A DNA stretch of 64,000 nt from JACPAP01 sp035287045 (GTDB lineage: Bacteria; Gemmatimonadota; Gemmatimonadetes; Gemmatimonadales; GWC2-71-9). Below, piece by piece: positions 44,538-51,829 of the stretch (position 1 is its first letter; each line of letters opens with the position of its first letter). A model generated the notes under the pieces. That model saw nothing but the letters and a program-made list of their open reading frames with translations, had not been told where the DNA came from and did not search any database. The DNA lies in assembly GCA_035287045.1 (NCBI GenBank), contig DATECF010000066.1:9415-73414 (forward strand). The letters run 5' to 3'. The position numbers were made by a program, and so were the translations under genes.

Positions 44538-47156
44538 TCACCGCACCCCGGCTTGGACCTCGTCGGGCTCCACCATGGTCGCGGCTCGGAAGAGCGGGTC
44601 GGCCGACTGAAGGATTTTGGCGCGGAGCCGCGACGGATAGTCGCGCTGCCGGTCGAGGAAATCGCGGACGATGGTGGCGGCGGCCGGCGTGTTGTGGCCG
44701 CCCAGGGTCGCGTCCAGCCAGCGTGCCGGGAAGAAGATGTCCCCCGTGCGCTGGATCTCTTCCAGCAACTCGAGACCGGGCAAGAGATACCGTTCGGCGT
44801 GGCGAGCTCGCAGGGGATGGTGGAGGTACGACAGCGCTTCCAGTACCCATGGCTCGTGCTCGCGGTTCTTCGGCGCCCGGAAACTGGCGAAGACGGAATC
44901 CCGCACCGCCTCGACCGGAGACAGGGCCGGCCGCACGAAGGCGAACTGCGCCCGGCGATCGGGGTTCCGGATCCGCGTCCGCTGGGTATCCAGCAAGCGG
45001 TCCCAGTCCGGCGCACCTCGTACCGCCAGCTCCAGGGACAGGCGCATCAAGTCGTTTTCCGACAGCGGGAGCCCCTCGATGGTGTCCCGCGCCATCCACA
45101 GCCGCCGGAGCCGCGCCACCCCTCCGTCCGTGAGGGCCGTGGAAACGAACGTCCGGTAGTACGCGGCCTTGAGCGTGCGGAGTGGCGCGCGCTGGATGCC
45201 CTGCCACAACGCCTCCTCGACGCGTGGCGCCCACGCCCCGCGCGCATCGTCCGAGAGGTAGCGCCAGTAGGCCTCGCCCACATACCCCAGCATGCGCTGG
45301 GTGTTGAGCTCGTCGAGCTCGGCCGGGAATCCGTCCAGCAGCCGCCCCAGAAGGATGGCCGGCGGTACCCGCCCTTCGAGCATCGCATCCCACGCGGTCA
45401 CCCAACCCACGCCGCGCGCCAGCGGATCCGTGAGGTCGGGGAGCGTGGCCAGCAGCCCGGCCAGGCTGGTCGAGTCGAGGTCGAACCGCCCGTACCCCAC
45501 GCCCTCGGCGCCGGGCAACACGGCGCGCGGAAGGGGAAGCCCGCGGGCCAGATCCACCGTCGCCGCCCGTGCAGCCAGCCGGACCGGAAGCCTCAGCGCT
45601 GAGTCCGGCAACAGCAACATGACGCCGAGTCGCTGGTCCCAGATGCGGCCGCGGTTGACGGGATCCGACTGCTCCAGCGCCAGCGACGCGATGCGCTCAC
45701 CCGACCGGGCCACCCGCGCCCGAATCGTCGGCCGCCCGGGCTCGTCCACCCAGGTGCGGCTCCAAGCCGTCACGTCTTCCGCCGAGCGGCGATCGAGGAT
45801 GGCCACCAGGTCATCCCACGTGGCGTTGCCGAACTGGAACCGCTCGAGGTACTCCCGCACGCCATCCCGAAACGCCTCCGGGCCCACCAGCAGCTCGAGC
45901 TGCCGCATCACGATGGGCGCTTTGTCGTAGATCGCCGGGCCGTACAGGGTCCCGGCCTCACGGAGGTTGTCGAGCGGCTGACGGATCGGCGTGGCGCCCT
46001 CGGAGCGGTCCACCGCGTAGGCCGCGGGGTAGTGCGCCAGGAAGAACCGCAGGTCGTGGTTGATCTCGGGGAACGAGGGATTGACGATCTTGGCCGCCAT
46101 GAAGTTGGCGAAGACTTCTTTCATCCACACGTCGTTGAACCAGCGCATCGTCACCAAATCGCCGAACCACATGTGGGCCGTTTCGTGGGCAATCACGCTG
46201 GCGCGGCCGAGGATCTGGTTCTGGGTCGCCGATTCGTCGAGCAGCAGTCCGTCCGCCCGGTAGAAAATGGCCCCCGGGTGCTCCATGCCGCCGTACTGGA
46301 ACGCCGGGACCAGCACGAAGTCGAACTTCCCGAAGGGATAGGGGATGCCGGTGTACGCCTCCAGCCATTGGAGGGCCCGGTGATGAAGGTCGAAGATAGC
46401 CGCCCGGTTGCGCCCCACCTTCGCCCCGTCGGTCTCGCGGTGGTACATGCGAAAACGCCGGCCGCCCCGCTCGGCGGAGTCCACGGTGAACGCCCCCGCG
46501 GCAAACGCGAAGAGATAGGTGCTGATGGGCTGGGTCTCCGCGAAGCGATACACGACGCGGTCGCCGCCGCGCTCCGCCGGGTGCGGCGCCCCGTTCGCCA
46601 CGGCCACCCACGCGGCCGGCAGGTCCAGCGCCAACGTGAACCGGCCCTTGAGGTCGGGCTGATCGAAGCAGGGAAACGCACTGGAGGCGCGGTCCGGCAC
46701 CAACAGGGTGTACAGGAAGTCGGCGTTGCGGTTCAGGGACAAGTCGCCCGCCAGGAACTGGATCTCGATGGCATTCTCGCCCGCGACCAGCGCCTCCGCG
46801 GGCACTACCACGTGTCCGGCGCGCAAGTCCGGCGCGACGTCGCGGCCGCCCACGCGCACCCCCAGGAGCGAGGGCCGGGGCGCCGCGAAGTCGAGCACCA
46901 ACGGGAGCGTGGCATCGGTCACGGCCACCCGAACCGATACGATGCCGCGGATGGGCGCGTCCCGCTCCGCCGGCACCTCCAGCCGCAGGTCATACCGGAC
47001 ATCGCCCAGCGTCCGCGCCCGATGGCGGGCCAGCTCCCGCGAAACGCCCGCGGTCACCGCCGGGGCCCGGGGCTCGCACGCCGCCAGGGCCAGCGCCAGA
47101 CCTGCCGCGGCGTAGCCGCCCGCCCTACTTTTTCCCAACCCTCGGAGGATTGCCAT
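44538..47156 (-). CDS. M1 family aminopeptidase, predicted lipoprotein
   Basis: The protein of 872 residues from ATG 47156 starts with a lipoprotein signal (MAILRGLGKS... hydrophobic core, lipobox LALAAC) and is probably held in the periplasm. The peptidase domain has the exopeptidase motif GGMEHPG (in place of GAMEN) and the zinc site HETAH followed 18 residues later by Glu (MKEVFANF). A long C-terminal helical domain follows. It should remove N-terminal residues from peptides. An upstream ATG at 47216 would put about 20 non-signal-like residues before the signal and overlap the opposite-strand gene, so 47156 is preferred. Its start codon overlaps that of the divergent small gene. Confidence 0.92.
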   Translation of the reverse strand: MAILRGLGKSRAGGYAAAGLALALAACEPRAPAVTAGVSRELARHRARTLGDVRYDLRLEVPAERDAPIRGIVSVRVAVTDATLPLVLDFAAPRPSLLGVRVGGRDVAPDLRAGHVVVPAEALVAGENAIEIQFLAGDLSLNRNADFLYTLLVPDRASSAFPCFDQPDLKGRFTLALDLPAAWVAVANGAPHPAERGGDRVVYRFAETQPISTYLFAFAAGAFTVDSAERGGRRFRMYHRETDGAKVGRNRAAIFDLHHRALQWLEAYTGIPYPFGKFDFVLVPAFQYGGMEHPGAIFYRADGLLLDESATQNQILGRASVIAHETAHMWFGDLVTMRWFNDVWMKEVFANFMAAKIVNPSFPEINHDLRFFLAHYPAAYAVDRSEGATPIRQPLDNLREAGTLYGPAIYDKAPIVMRQLELLVGPEAFRDGVREYLERFQFGNATWDDLVAILDRRSAEDVTAWSRTWVDEPGRPTIRARVARSGERIASLALEQSDPVNRGRIWDQRLGVMLLLPDSALRLPVRLAARAATVDLARGLPLPRAVLPGAEGVGYGRFDLDSTSLAGLLATLPDLTDPLARGVGWVTAWDAMLEGRVPPAILLGRLLDGFPAELDELNTQRMLGYVGEAYWRYLSDDARGAWAPRVEEALWQGIQRAPLRTLKAAYYRTFVSTALTDGGVARLRRLWMARDTIEGLPLSENDLMRLSLELAVRGAPDWDRLLDTQRTRIRNPDRRAQFAFVRPALSPVEAVRDSVFASFRAPKNREHEPWVLEALSYLHHPLRARHAERYLLPGLELLEEIQRTGDIFFPARWLDATLGGHNTPAAATIVRDFLDRQRDYPSRLRAKILQSADPLFRAATMVEPDEVQAGVR

Positions 47157-47427
47157 GAAACGCACCACACGGTGGGCCGTCATCGCCGGCGTTGTCGGTT
47201 TGGTCGGGTACGTCATCTACGGCAGCATGGCGCGGGTGGAGCGCCAATGCGAGCTGTGCGTCGAGTTCAATGGGCAGACCGTGTGCCGCAGCGGCGCGGG
47301 CGCTACGGACGAAGAGGCCCGACAGGCGGCGCAGACCGCCGCCTGCGCCATGCTGGCGTTCGACATGGCGCAGTCGATCCAGTGCGATCGGACGGTGCCC
47401 AAGACCCAACGCTGCACCGCAGCATAG
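47155..47427 (+). CDS. Small membrane-anchored cysteine-containing protein, function unknown
   Basis: The 90-residue product has one N-terminal membrane segment (about 7-24) and a short soluble domain with five cysteines. The first three are in CELCVEFNGQTVC, and the soluble domain includes a helical ATDEEARQAAQTAAC segment. The spacing of cysteines and the polar helix look conserved rather than random. A strong ribosome site, GGAGG at 47144-47148, precedes the ATG by 6 bases. It ends 1 base before the M20 peptidase stop on the other strand. I do not recognise the function; disulfide formation outside the membrane is possible. Because it lies between two minus-strand genes, an unexpressed shadow cannot be fully excluded. 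Confidence 0.7.
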   Translation: MKRTTRWAVIAGVVGLVGYVIYGSMARVERQCELCVEFNGQTVCRSGAGATDEEARQAAQTAACAMLAFDMAQSIQCDRTVPKTQRCTAA

Positions 47428-47428
47428 G

Positions 47429-48727
47429 CTAGGGCGTGAGCGGAACCCCGGCTTCCGCCAGCAGCACCAGCAGCGCGTTCTTCACGGCCAGGGCGCCGTC
47501 CCGATCCAGCCACCACTCGCCGGGCGAGTGCGCGCCGTCGCCCACGCCGCCGCGTCCGATGGTGATGGCGGGGAGGCCCCGGGCGATGGGGATGTTGGCG
47601 TTGGTCGAGCCGTCGCCCAGGGACGGCTCCAGCCCGAAATAGCGGGCGGCGGCCCGGGCACGCTGCACGATCGGCGTCGCGGGATCGAGCGCCCCTGAGG
47701 GTCGGTCGCCCACCAGCTGCACGTCCACCGTGAGGGGCGGACCGGCGCGCCGCATCGCGTTCTGCTCCTCCAAGGCCCGTCGCACGGCCTGCTGGAACAG
47801 CGAGTCGATGCCCGCCAGGCGCCCCGGGTCCCCCGACCGCATATCCACTTCCATCATCGCCTCGAAGGGAATGGCGTTCACCGAGGTACCGCCGCCGAGG
47901 ATCCCCACGTTGTAACTGGTGCGGGGCCCCTGGCGCGTGTACCGGTCCGCCGCTTCCACGAAGTGGTGGATCGCGCGACCCAACGCATGGTGCGGGTTCG
48001 CCAACCCGAAGGCGCCCCACGAATGGCCACCGGGACCCTTGAAGGTCACGCGGTAGCGATGCGAGCCCAGGCCCCGGTGGACGATCCGCGACGGTGCCCC
48101 GCCGTCCACGGCGATGAACGCATCAATGCGTGGCCCGCCCGGACCGAACAGGTGCTTCATGCCCCGGAGGTCTCCTAACCCCTCTTCCCCCACGGTGCCC
48201 ACGAACAGCACATCAGCTTGGGTGGCCACCCGCGCCTGGTTCAACGCGCGGAGGACGTTGAGTACCACCACCAGGCCACGGGTGTCGTCTCCGATGCCCG
48301 GCGCGTACAGGGTGTCGCCCCGGACCCGCACCGTGACATCGGTGCCTTCCGGGAACACCGTGTCGAGATGCCCGTCGAGGGCCACCACCTTCCCGGCGCC
48401 GCCGCGGCCCCGCCGGAGCGCCAGCACGTTGCCGACCCCGTCAATCCATACCGAGTCGGCACCGGCCGCTCGCAGCATCTCGGCGAACTGCCGGGCGCGC
48501 GCTTCTTCCTTGAACGGCGGCGCCGGAATCTGGGTGAGGGTGATGAGGTCGTCGCGACTGGCGGGGTCGATCCGCTCGATCAGCCGGAGCGCCTCGCGGA
48601 CTTCGGGTCGCTCCGCCAGCCGGCGGAGGTCGGCATCATAGCGGGCGTCCTGCGCGGTGAGCGGTGCGGCGAACGTCGCGCTGGCGAGCGCCAGGCCCAG
48701 CAAACGGCCGGCAGGGAAACGTGACAT
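47429..48727 (-). CDS. M20 family metallopeptidase, exported
   Basis: The 432-residue protein has a Sec signal (MSRFPAGRLLGLALASATFAAPLTAQ, cleavage likely after TAQ or nearby). It is followed by a dinuclear zinc peptidase of the M20 family (peptidase T / acetylornithine deacetylase fold). Zinc-site motifs are ALDGHLDTVFPEG, GIGDDTRG, VGTVGEEGLGDL and AFIAVDGG, with the dimerisation domain around YRVTFKGPGGHSWGAFG. It is probably a periplasmic tripeptidase or dipeptidase. It lies upstream of the M1 peptidase with the small opposite-strand gene between them. Confidence 0.9.
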   Translation of the reverse strand: MSRFPAGRLLGLALASATFAAPLTAQDARYDADLRRLAERPEVREALRLIERIDPASRDDLITLTQIPAPPFKEEARARQFAEMLRAAGADSVWIDGVGNVLALRRGRGGAGKVVALDGHLDTVFPEGTDVTVRVRGDTLYAPGIGDDTRGLVVVLNVLRALNQARVATQADVLFVGTVGEEGLGDLRGMKHLFGPGGPRIDAFIAVDGGAPSRIVHRGLGSHRYRVTFKGPGGHSWGAFGLANPHHALGRAIHHFVEAADRYTRQGPRTSYNVGILGGGTSVNAIPFEAMMEVDMRSGDPGRLAGIDSLFQQAVRRALEEQNAMRRAGPPLTVDVQLVGDRPSGALDPATPIVQRARAAARYFGLEPSLGDGSTNANIPIARGLPAITIGRGGVGDGAHSPGEWWLDRDGALAVKNALLVLLAEAGVPLTP

Positions 48728-48789
48728 GGCGGATCCGGGCTCCGTGGAAGACCACCGACAATATCGAGTATTGAACCCGGAATGTCGAA

Positions 48790-48815
48790 GGCTGAAAGGG
48801 GGATCCCCTTCAGCC
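48790..48815 (-). terminator. Hairpin downstream of the HD-GYP-like gene
   Basis: GGCTGAA (48790-48796) and TTCAGCC (48809-48815) pair, and the stem continues inward through a G4/C4 run with one bulged A. It lies in the 120-bp gap between the minus-strand HD gene and the M20 peptidase gene. A short TTCG..TT sequence follows on the minus strand, but there is no strong U-tract. Confidence 0.5.
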
Positions 48816-48847
48816 CTCAGACTTCCCGGCTCAGGATTCGATGTTCG

Positions 48848-49861
48848 TCAGTTGGGATGAACGGCGAACCGTTCCACCCGGGTCTCGGCGCGGAGCGGCA
48901 ACCCCGCGACGCGGCGAAGCACCTGCACCACCTCGCTGGCGAAGACTCGGCCCGCGCCCTTCTCGATTTCGGCCATGGCAGTCCACGGCGCCAGGGCCGG
49001 CCGCATCGGGCTGTCAATCTGGAGGGTCTCGAACGCGTCCGCCACCGCCAGAATTTTGGCGCCGACGCTGATGGCCAACTGATCCACGGGCCAGTCGTCC
49101 CCCACCAGCTCGTAGTACCGTGAGTACTCGGTGAGCACCGCCGTCGCGCCACGCAGCGCGCCCGCGATGGGAAGGCCCTTGATCTCGCCGGGGAACTGCG
49201 CCATCAGCGACAGCAGGCGGGGATTCTCGGGCCCCAGTTCGTGGAGCAGCGCCGCCACGCGTACGTTCTCCGCCTCAGACTCCCGCAACGCCAGCCCGCG
49301 GGCCAATCGCCCGGCCAACTCGGCCACGCGGTGGCTGTGCCCGCGCTTCTCCCGCTCGGTCGCCTCGAGACTGAACGTCAGCAACTCGAGCATGGTCACG
49401 TAGGAGCGCTTGATGTCCTCCATTCGGGCCTGCCGCTGGTCCGCAAGCATCCCAACAACGTACGCCGTGAGGATCAAGAAGCCCGCCCAGGGCACCAGCG
49501 TGAGCGTGATCGACAGGTTGAAGCCCGGATCGCCCTGGAGTCCCTGCACCAGCTGGAAGAACAGCACCAGGTTCACGATGAGCACGGCGGACCACACGGC
49601 GGTATTGCGGCCCACCAGGAACCCGGCGACGATGATCGGCAGGTAGTAGAAGCTGAGGAACGCCAGCTTGTAGTCCACCAGCCCGTGGATCACCAGCAAG
49701 GAGGCGACCAGCATCACCACCAGCGCCTGCTCGAAGTGCTCGAACAGAAACCAGCGCGTCTGGTCCACCACCGCGTGCCTGACCATTACCTCATCCTCTC
49801 TGCCAGGCAACGGCCCCGGTGATGCGGCAGCTGCGGCAGGCACGTTGAACCCGTGGGCCAT
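48848..49861 (-). CDS. Membrane sensor with degenerate HD-GYP domain
   Basis: The protein has about five N-terminal membrane segments (within about 40-145 of the 337-residue form) and a short linker helix. It ends in a domain that aligns by eye with HD-GYP phosphodiesterases (HSHRVAELA..., VRVAALLHELG..., VGAKILAVADAFETLQ). The metal and catalytic residues are altered. HDxG has become HELG, and the segment where HHExxDGxGYP is expected reads YYELVGDDWP. Hydrolysis of cyclic-di-GMP is therefore doubtful and a receptor or scaffold role is more likely. Two starts have good ribosome sites: ATG 49861 (AAGGGGAG) and ATG 49786 (AGAGAGGA). The gene is divergent from the sigma54 activator. Confidence 0.75.
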   Translation of the reverse strand: MAHGFNVPAAAAASPGPLPGREDEVMVRHAVVDQTRWFLFEHFEQALVVMLVASLLVIHGLVDYKLAFLSFYYLPIIVAGFLVGRNTAVWSAVLIVNLVLFFQLVQGLQGDPGFNLSITLTLVPWAGFLILTAYVVGMLADQRQARMEDIKRSYVTMLELLTFSLEATEREKRGHSHRVAELAGRLARGLALRESEAENVRVAALLHELGPENPRLLSLMAQFPGEIKGLPIAGALRGATAVLTEYSRYYELVGDDWPVDQLAISVGAKILAVADAFETLQIDSPMRPALAPWTAMAEIEKGAGRVFASEVVQVLRRVAGLPLRAETRVERFAVHPN

Positions 49862-49996
49862 GAGGCCACTCCCCTTCTCGCATCAGACTGGGCGCGACAG
49901 AGAAGGGCAACGTTGGGCGAGCATCCCGACGTGCAGACTGTCCCTCCCCTGCCGGCCCACATCCCATGCCGGTAAGACCAAGAAAGCACATGCATA

Positions 49997-50013
49997 TGGC
50001 TCGTTTTGAGCCA
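49997..50013. promoter_or_regulatory. Palindromic sigma54-like element TGGCTC-GTTTT-GAGCCA
   Basis: TGGCTCGTTTTGAGCCA is a perfect inverted repeat of 6-bp arms around 5 bases. Read on either strand it has GG and GC spaced as in the -24/-12 sigma54 promoter (TGGCACG-N4-TTGC). It differs at only two of 17 positions from the element at 51632-51648. It could be a promoter for either flanking gene or an activator binding site. Because it is palindromic it could also simply be a stem-loop. Confidence 0.4.
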
Positions 50014-50191
50014 GTGGTTAGGTCTGGCGCCTCCGCTCCTCCTGGGTGGTCTCACGTGCTTACTCATTGCCATGTCATGAGTTACGCTCACGAGCCACGG
50101 TGAAGAACCCGTCCGTCTCTTCGCTGGGCCCTTCTGCTACACCTTGAGAAACGACGCAATCCATAGACCAGCCGCCCAAACACCATTAAGT

Positions 50192-50206
50192 CATTGTATT
50201 ACAATG
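50192..50206. promoter_or_regulatory. 15-bp palindrome upstream of the sigma54 activator gene
   Basis: CATTGTATTACAATG is a perfect 7-1-7 palindrome, AT-rich in an otherwise GC-rich context. It lies 11 bases before a weak -35 box (TTGCTC) and about 60-75 bases before the likely start codons of the activator gene. Position and symmetry suggest an operator for a dimeric regulator, possibly autoregulation. Confidence 0.4.
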
Positions 50207-50265
50207 TGTTGCGCAGGTTGCTCCAGCCGCATTTGCCATGGTACGATATGTGCTATATGGTTCGT

Positions 50266-51621
50266 ATGGGACCAACGGGGGACGAGGTGGGCGAGACCAA
50301 CGTGCTGGTGGCGAGGCTGTCGGAGTCGTTCTCCGACGTATGGCGTCAGCTTGGCGCCGGTCTGAGCACCGAGGTTCGGATGGTCCCGTCCACCGAAGCG
50401 CGCGGTATTTCCCAAGCCACTGCCGCCGTCCTGCTGGCGGCTGGTGGCGCGGAGCGGGAGGCCCTGGAGTGGTTGGAGCGCCATGCGGTGCCGGCGGGGA
50501 CGCCGGTGTTCGTGGTGGGGTCCGATACCGGGCGACGCATCGCCGCGCGGGTGGTCTCCAGAGGGGCCAGCGACTACTTCGCGTTGCCGGAGGACATCGA
50601 GATCCTCCGCAACGCGGTGGCCTCCGCCCTGGCTCGGCGCCGCGAGCTGATCAGCCGCGCCGCCGGGGAGTCCACGCCGAGCGAGGTGCAGGCGTTTCGC
50701 TCCATCGTGGGGGAAAGTCCCGCCATCCAGGCGGTGCTGCAGCGGGCCGGGCGGCTCTTGCGGCACGCGCACGGGACCGCGCTGATCGTGGGCGAAACCG
50801 GGACCGGCAAGGAACTGCTGGCGCGGGCGATCCACGAGGGCGGCCCGCGTCGAGCGGCGCCGTTCGTGCCGGTGAACTGCTCCGCGCTCCCGCGCCACTT
50901 GATCGAGTCCGAGCTCTTCGGCCATGAGCGGGGCGCCTTCACCGACGCCCACGCGGCCAAGCCGGGCCTGTTCGAGGTCGCCGACGGCGGCACGCTGTTC
51001 CTGGACGAGATCGGTACGCTGCCGGTGGACCTCCAGGCCAAGCTGCTGCGGGTCCTGGAGGACCGGGAAATCCGGCGGGTGGGTGCCAACAAATCGCGCC
51101 GGGTGGACGTCCGCATCATCGCGGCCACCAATCAAGACCTGGACGAGGCGACGCGCACCGGGGCATTCCGTCAGGACCTGTACTTCCGGCTGGGCGTGAT
51201 CACCCTGCTGTTGCCGCCCTTGCGGGAGCGAGGGGCTGACGTGCTGCCCATCGCCCGGCAATTGCTGGCCTCGCTCGCCCGGGAGCATGGCGTGGCCCAG
51301 CCCGAGCTGGCGCCGGACGCGGAGCGAGCGTTACTCAGCCACTCCTGGCCGGGCAACGTGCGTGAGCTCAAGAACGCCATCGAACGGGCCCTGCTGTTGT
51401 CGCCTCCTGGTCACCTGGACACGGCCGAGTTGTTGCCGGCTCGGACCTCGCCGCTTCCGCAGACCACCAGCGCGCTCCCGTTCCCCGCGCGGCTGGATGC
51501 GATCACCCACGCGGCCGCGCGCGCGACGCTGAAGCTCTGCGGGGGCAACGTCAGTGAGGCGGCCCGCCGTCTGAAGATCTCGCGGCGGCGCCTTCGTCGG
51601 CTCCTGCACGCCGTGGCATGA
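50266..51621 (+). CDS. Sigma54-dependent activator with pseudo-receiver domain
   Basis: The N-terminal about 110 residues resemble a receiver fold but lack the phospho-acceptor Asp (the expected strand reads AAVLLAAGG) and the conserved Lys (ALPED where KP is usual). The AAA+ domain has Walker A GETGTGKE, GAFTDA in place of GAFTGA, Walker B GGTLFLDEIG, the NPxxxP-like PLRERGADVLPIA region and WPGNVREL. The C-terminus is a Fis-type helix-turn-helix (GGNVSEAARRLKISRRRLRR). The segment FRSIVG before the AAA+ domain resembles the LFRS motif by which FleQ binds cyclic-di-GMP. The start is uncertain: in-frame ATGs at 50248, 50257 and 50266, GTG at 50287, or TTG at 50194. None has an ideal ribosome site except GTG 50287. 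Confidence 0.9.
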   Translation: MGPTGDEVGETNVLVARLSESFSDVWRQLGAGLSTEVRMVPSTEARGISQATAAVLLAAGGAEREALEWLERHAVPAGTPVFVVGSDTGRRIAARVVSRGASDYFALPEDIEILRNAVASALARRRELISRAAGESTPSEVQAFRSIVGESPAIQAVLQRAGRLLRHAHGTALIVGETGTGKELLARAIHEGGPRRAAPFVPVNCSALPRHLIESELFGHERGAFTDAHAAKPGLFEVADGGTLFLDEIGTLPVDLQAKLLRVLEDREIRRVGANKSRRVDVRIIAATNQDLDEATRTGAFRQDLYFRLGVITLLLPPLRERGADVLPIARQLLASLAREHGVAQPELAPDAERALLSHSWPGNVRELKNAIERALLLSPPGHLDTAELLPARTSPLPQTTSALPFPARLDAITHAAARATLKLCGGNVSEAARRLKISRRRLRRLLHAVA

Positions 51622-51631
51622 GCAGCTCGCT

Positions 51632-51648
51632 TGGCACGTATTGAGCCA
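51632..51648 (+). promoter_or_regulatory. Candidate sigma54 promoter of the lipoprotein-TPR operon
   Basis: TGGCACGTATTGAGCCA has a perfect -24 element (TGGCACG) and the GC of the -12 element at the correct distance (consensus TGGCACG-N4-TTGC; here N4 then GAGC). It lies 10 bases after the stop of a sigma54 activator and about 182 bases upstream of the lipoprotein start, on the same strand. The sequence GAGCCACCAGGCTC that overlaps its end is a small inverted repeat. Confidence 0.5.
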
Positions 51649-51829
51649 CCAGGCTCACTGTGAACCATGGTCGCGATGTAGCGATGGCATGTAAGTCGTG
51701 TTGACACGGTTCGTTATGGCCTCACGGCGTGGGGCACGACGCATGCTTGGCAAGGCCAGCAGGTCCCCAGCGAGGTGGGCGAGCGAAGTTGACGGCTGGG
51801 CTTTTCGACGTGCACTCGAGGGAGGCAGT

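Larger units (their letters stand above)
49862..50265. promoter_or_regulatory. 404-bp divergent regulatory region without genes
   Basis: This is the largest gap in the window, with visibly lower GC than its surroundings (especially about 49980-50010 and 50160-50265). It separates the HD-GYP-like gene (-) from the sigma54 activator (+). I see a palindromic sigma54-like element (49997-50013) and a small inverted repeat, ACTCAT/ATGAGT (50062-50067 and 50077-50082). There is a 15-bp palindrome at 50192-50206 and a weak sigma70-like pair, TTGCTC (50218-50223) and TACGAT (50242-50247), with an 18-bp spacer. No coding frame with a ribosome site and no recognisable riboswitch was found. Confidence 0.5.

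Noticed and set aside
43372..45602. Several 350-480 codon plus-strand frames opposite tyrA, TauE and the M1 peptidase
   Set aside because: Frames overlap each other and conserved minus-strand genes; no ribosome sites or domains.
49862..50265. Possible cyclic-di-GMP or other riboswitch in the large gap
   Set aside because: I compared the region by eye with the conserved core of cyclic-di-GMP-I aptamers on both strands and found no match; only palindromes remain.
51701..51706. TTGACA upstream of the lipoprotein gene as a sigma70 -35 box
   Set aside because: No acceptable -10 sequence at 16-18 bases downstream; the sigma54-type element fits better.
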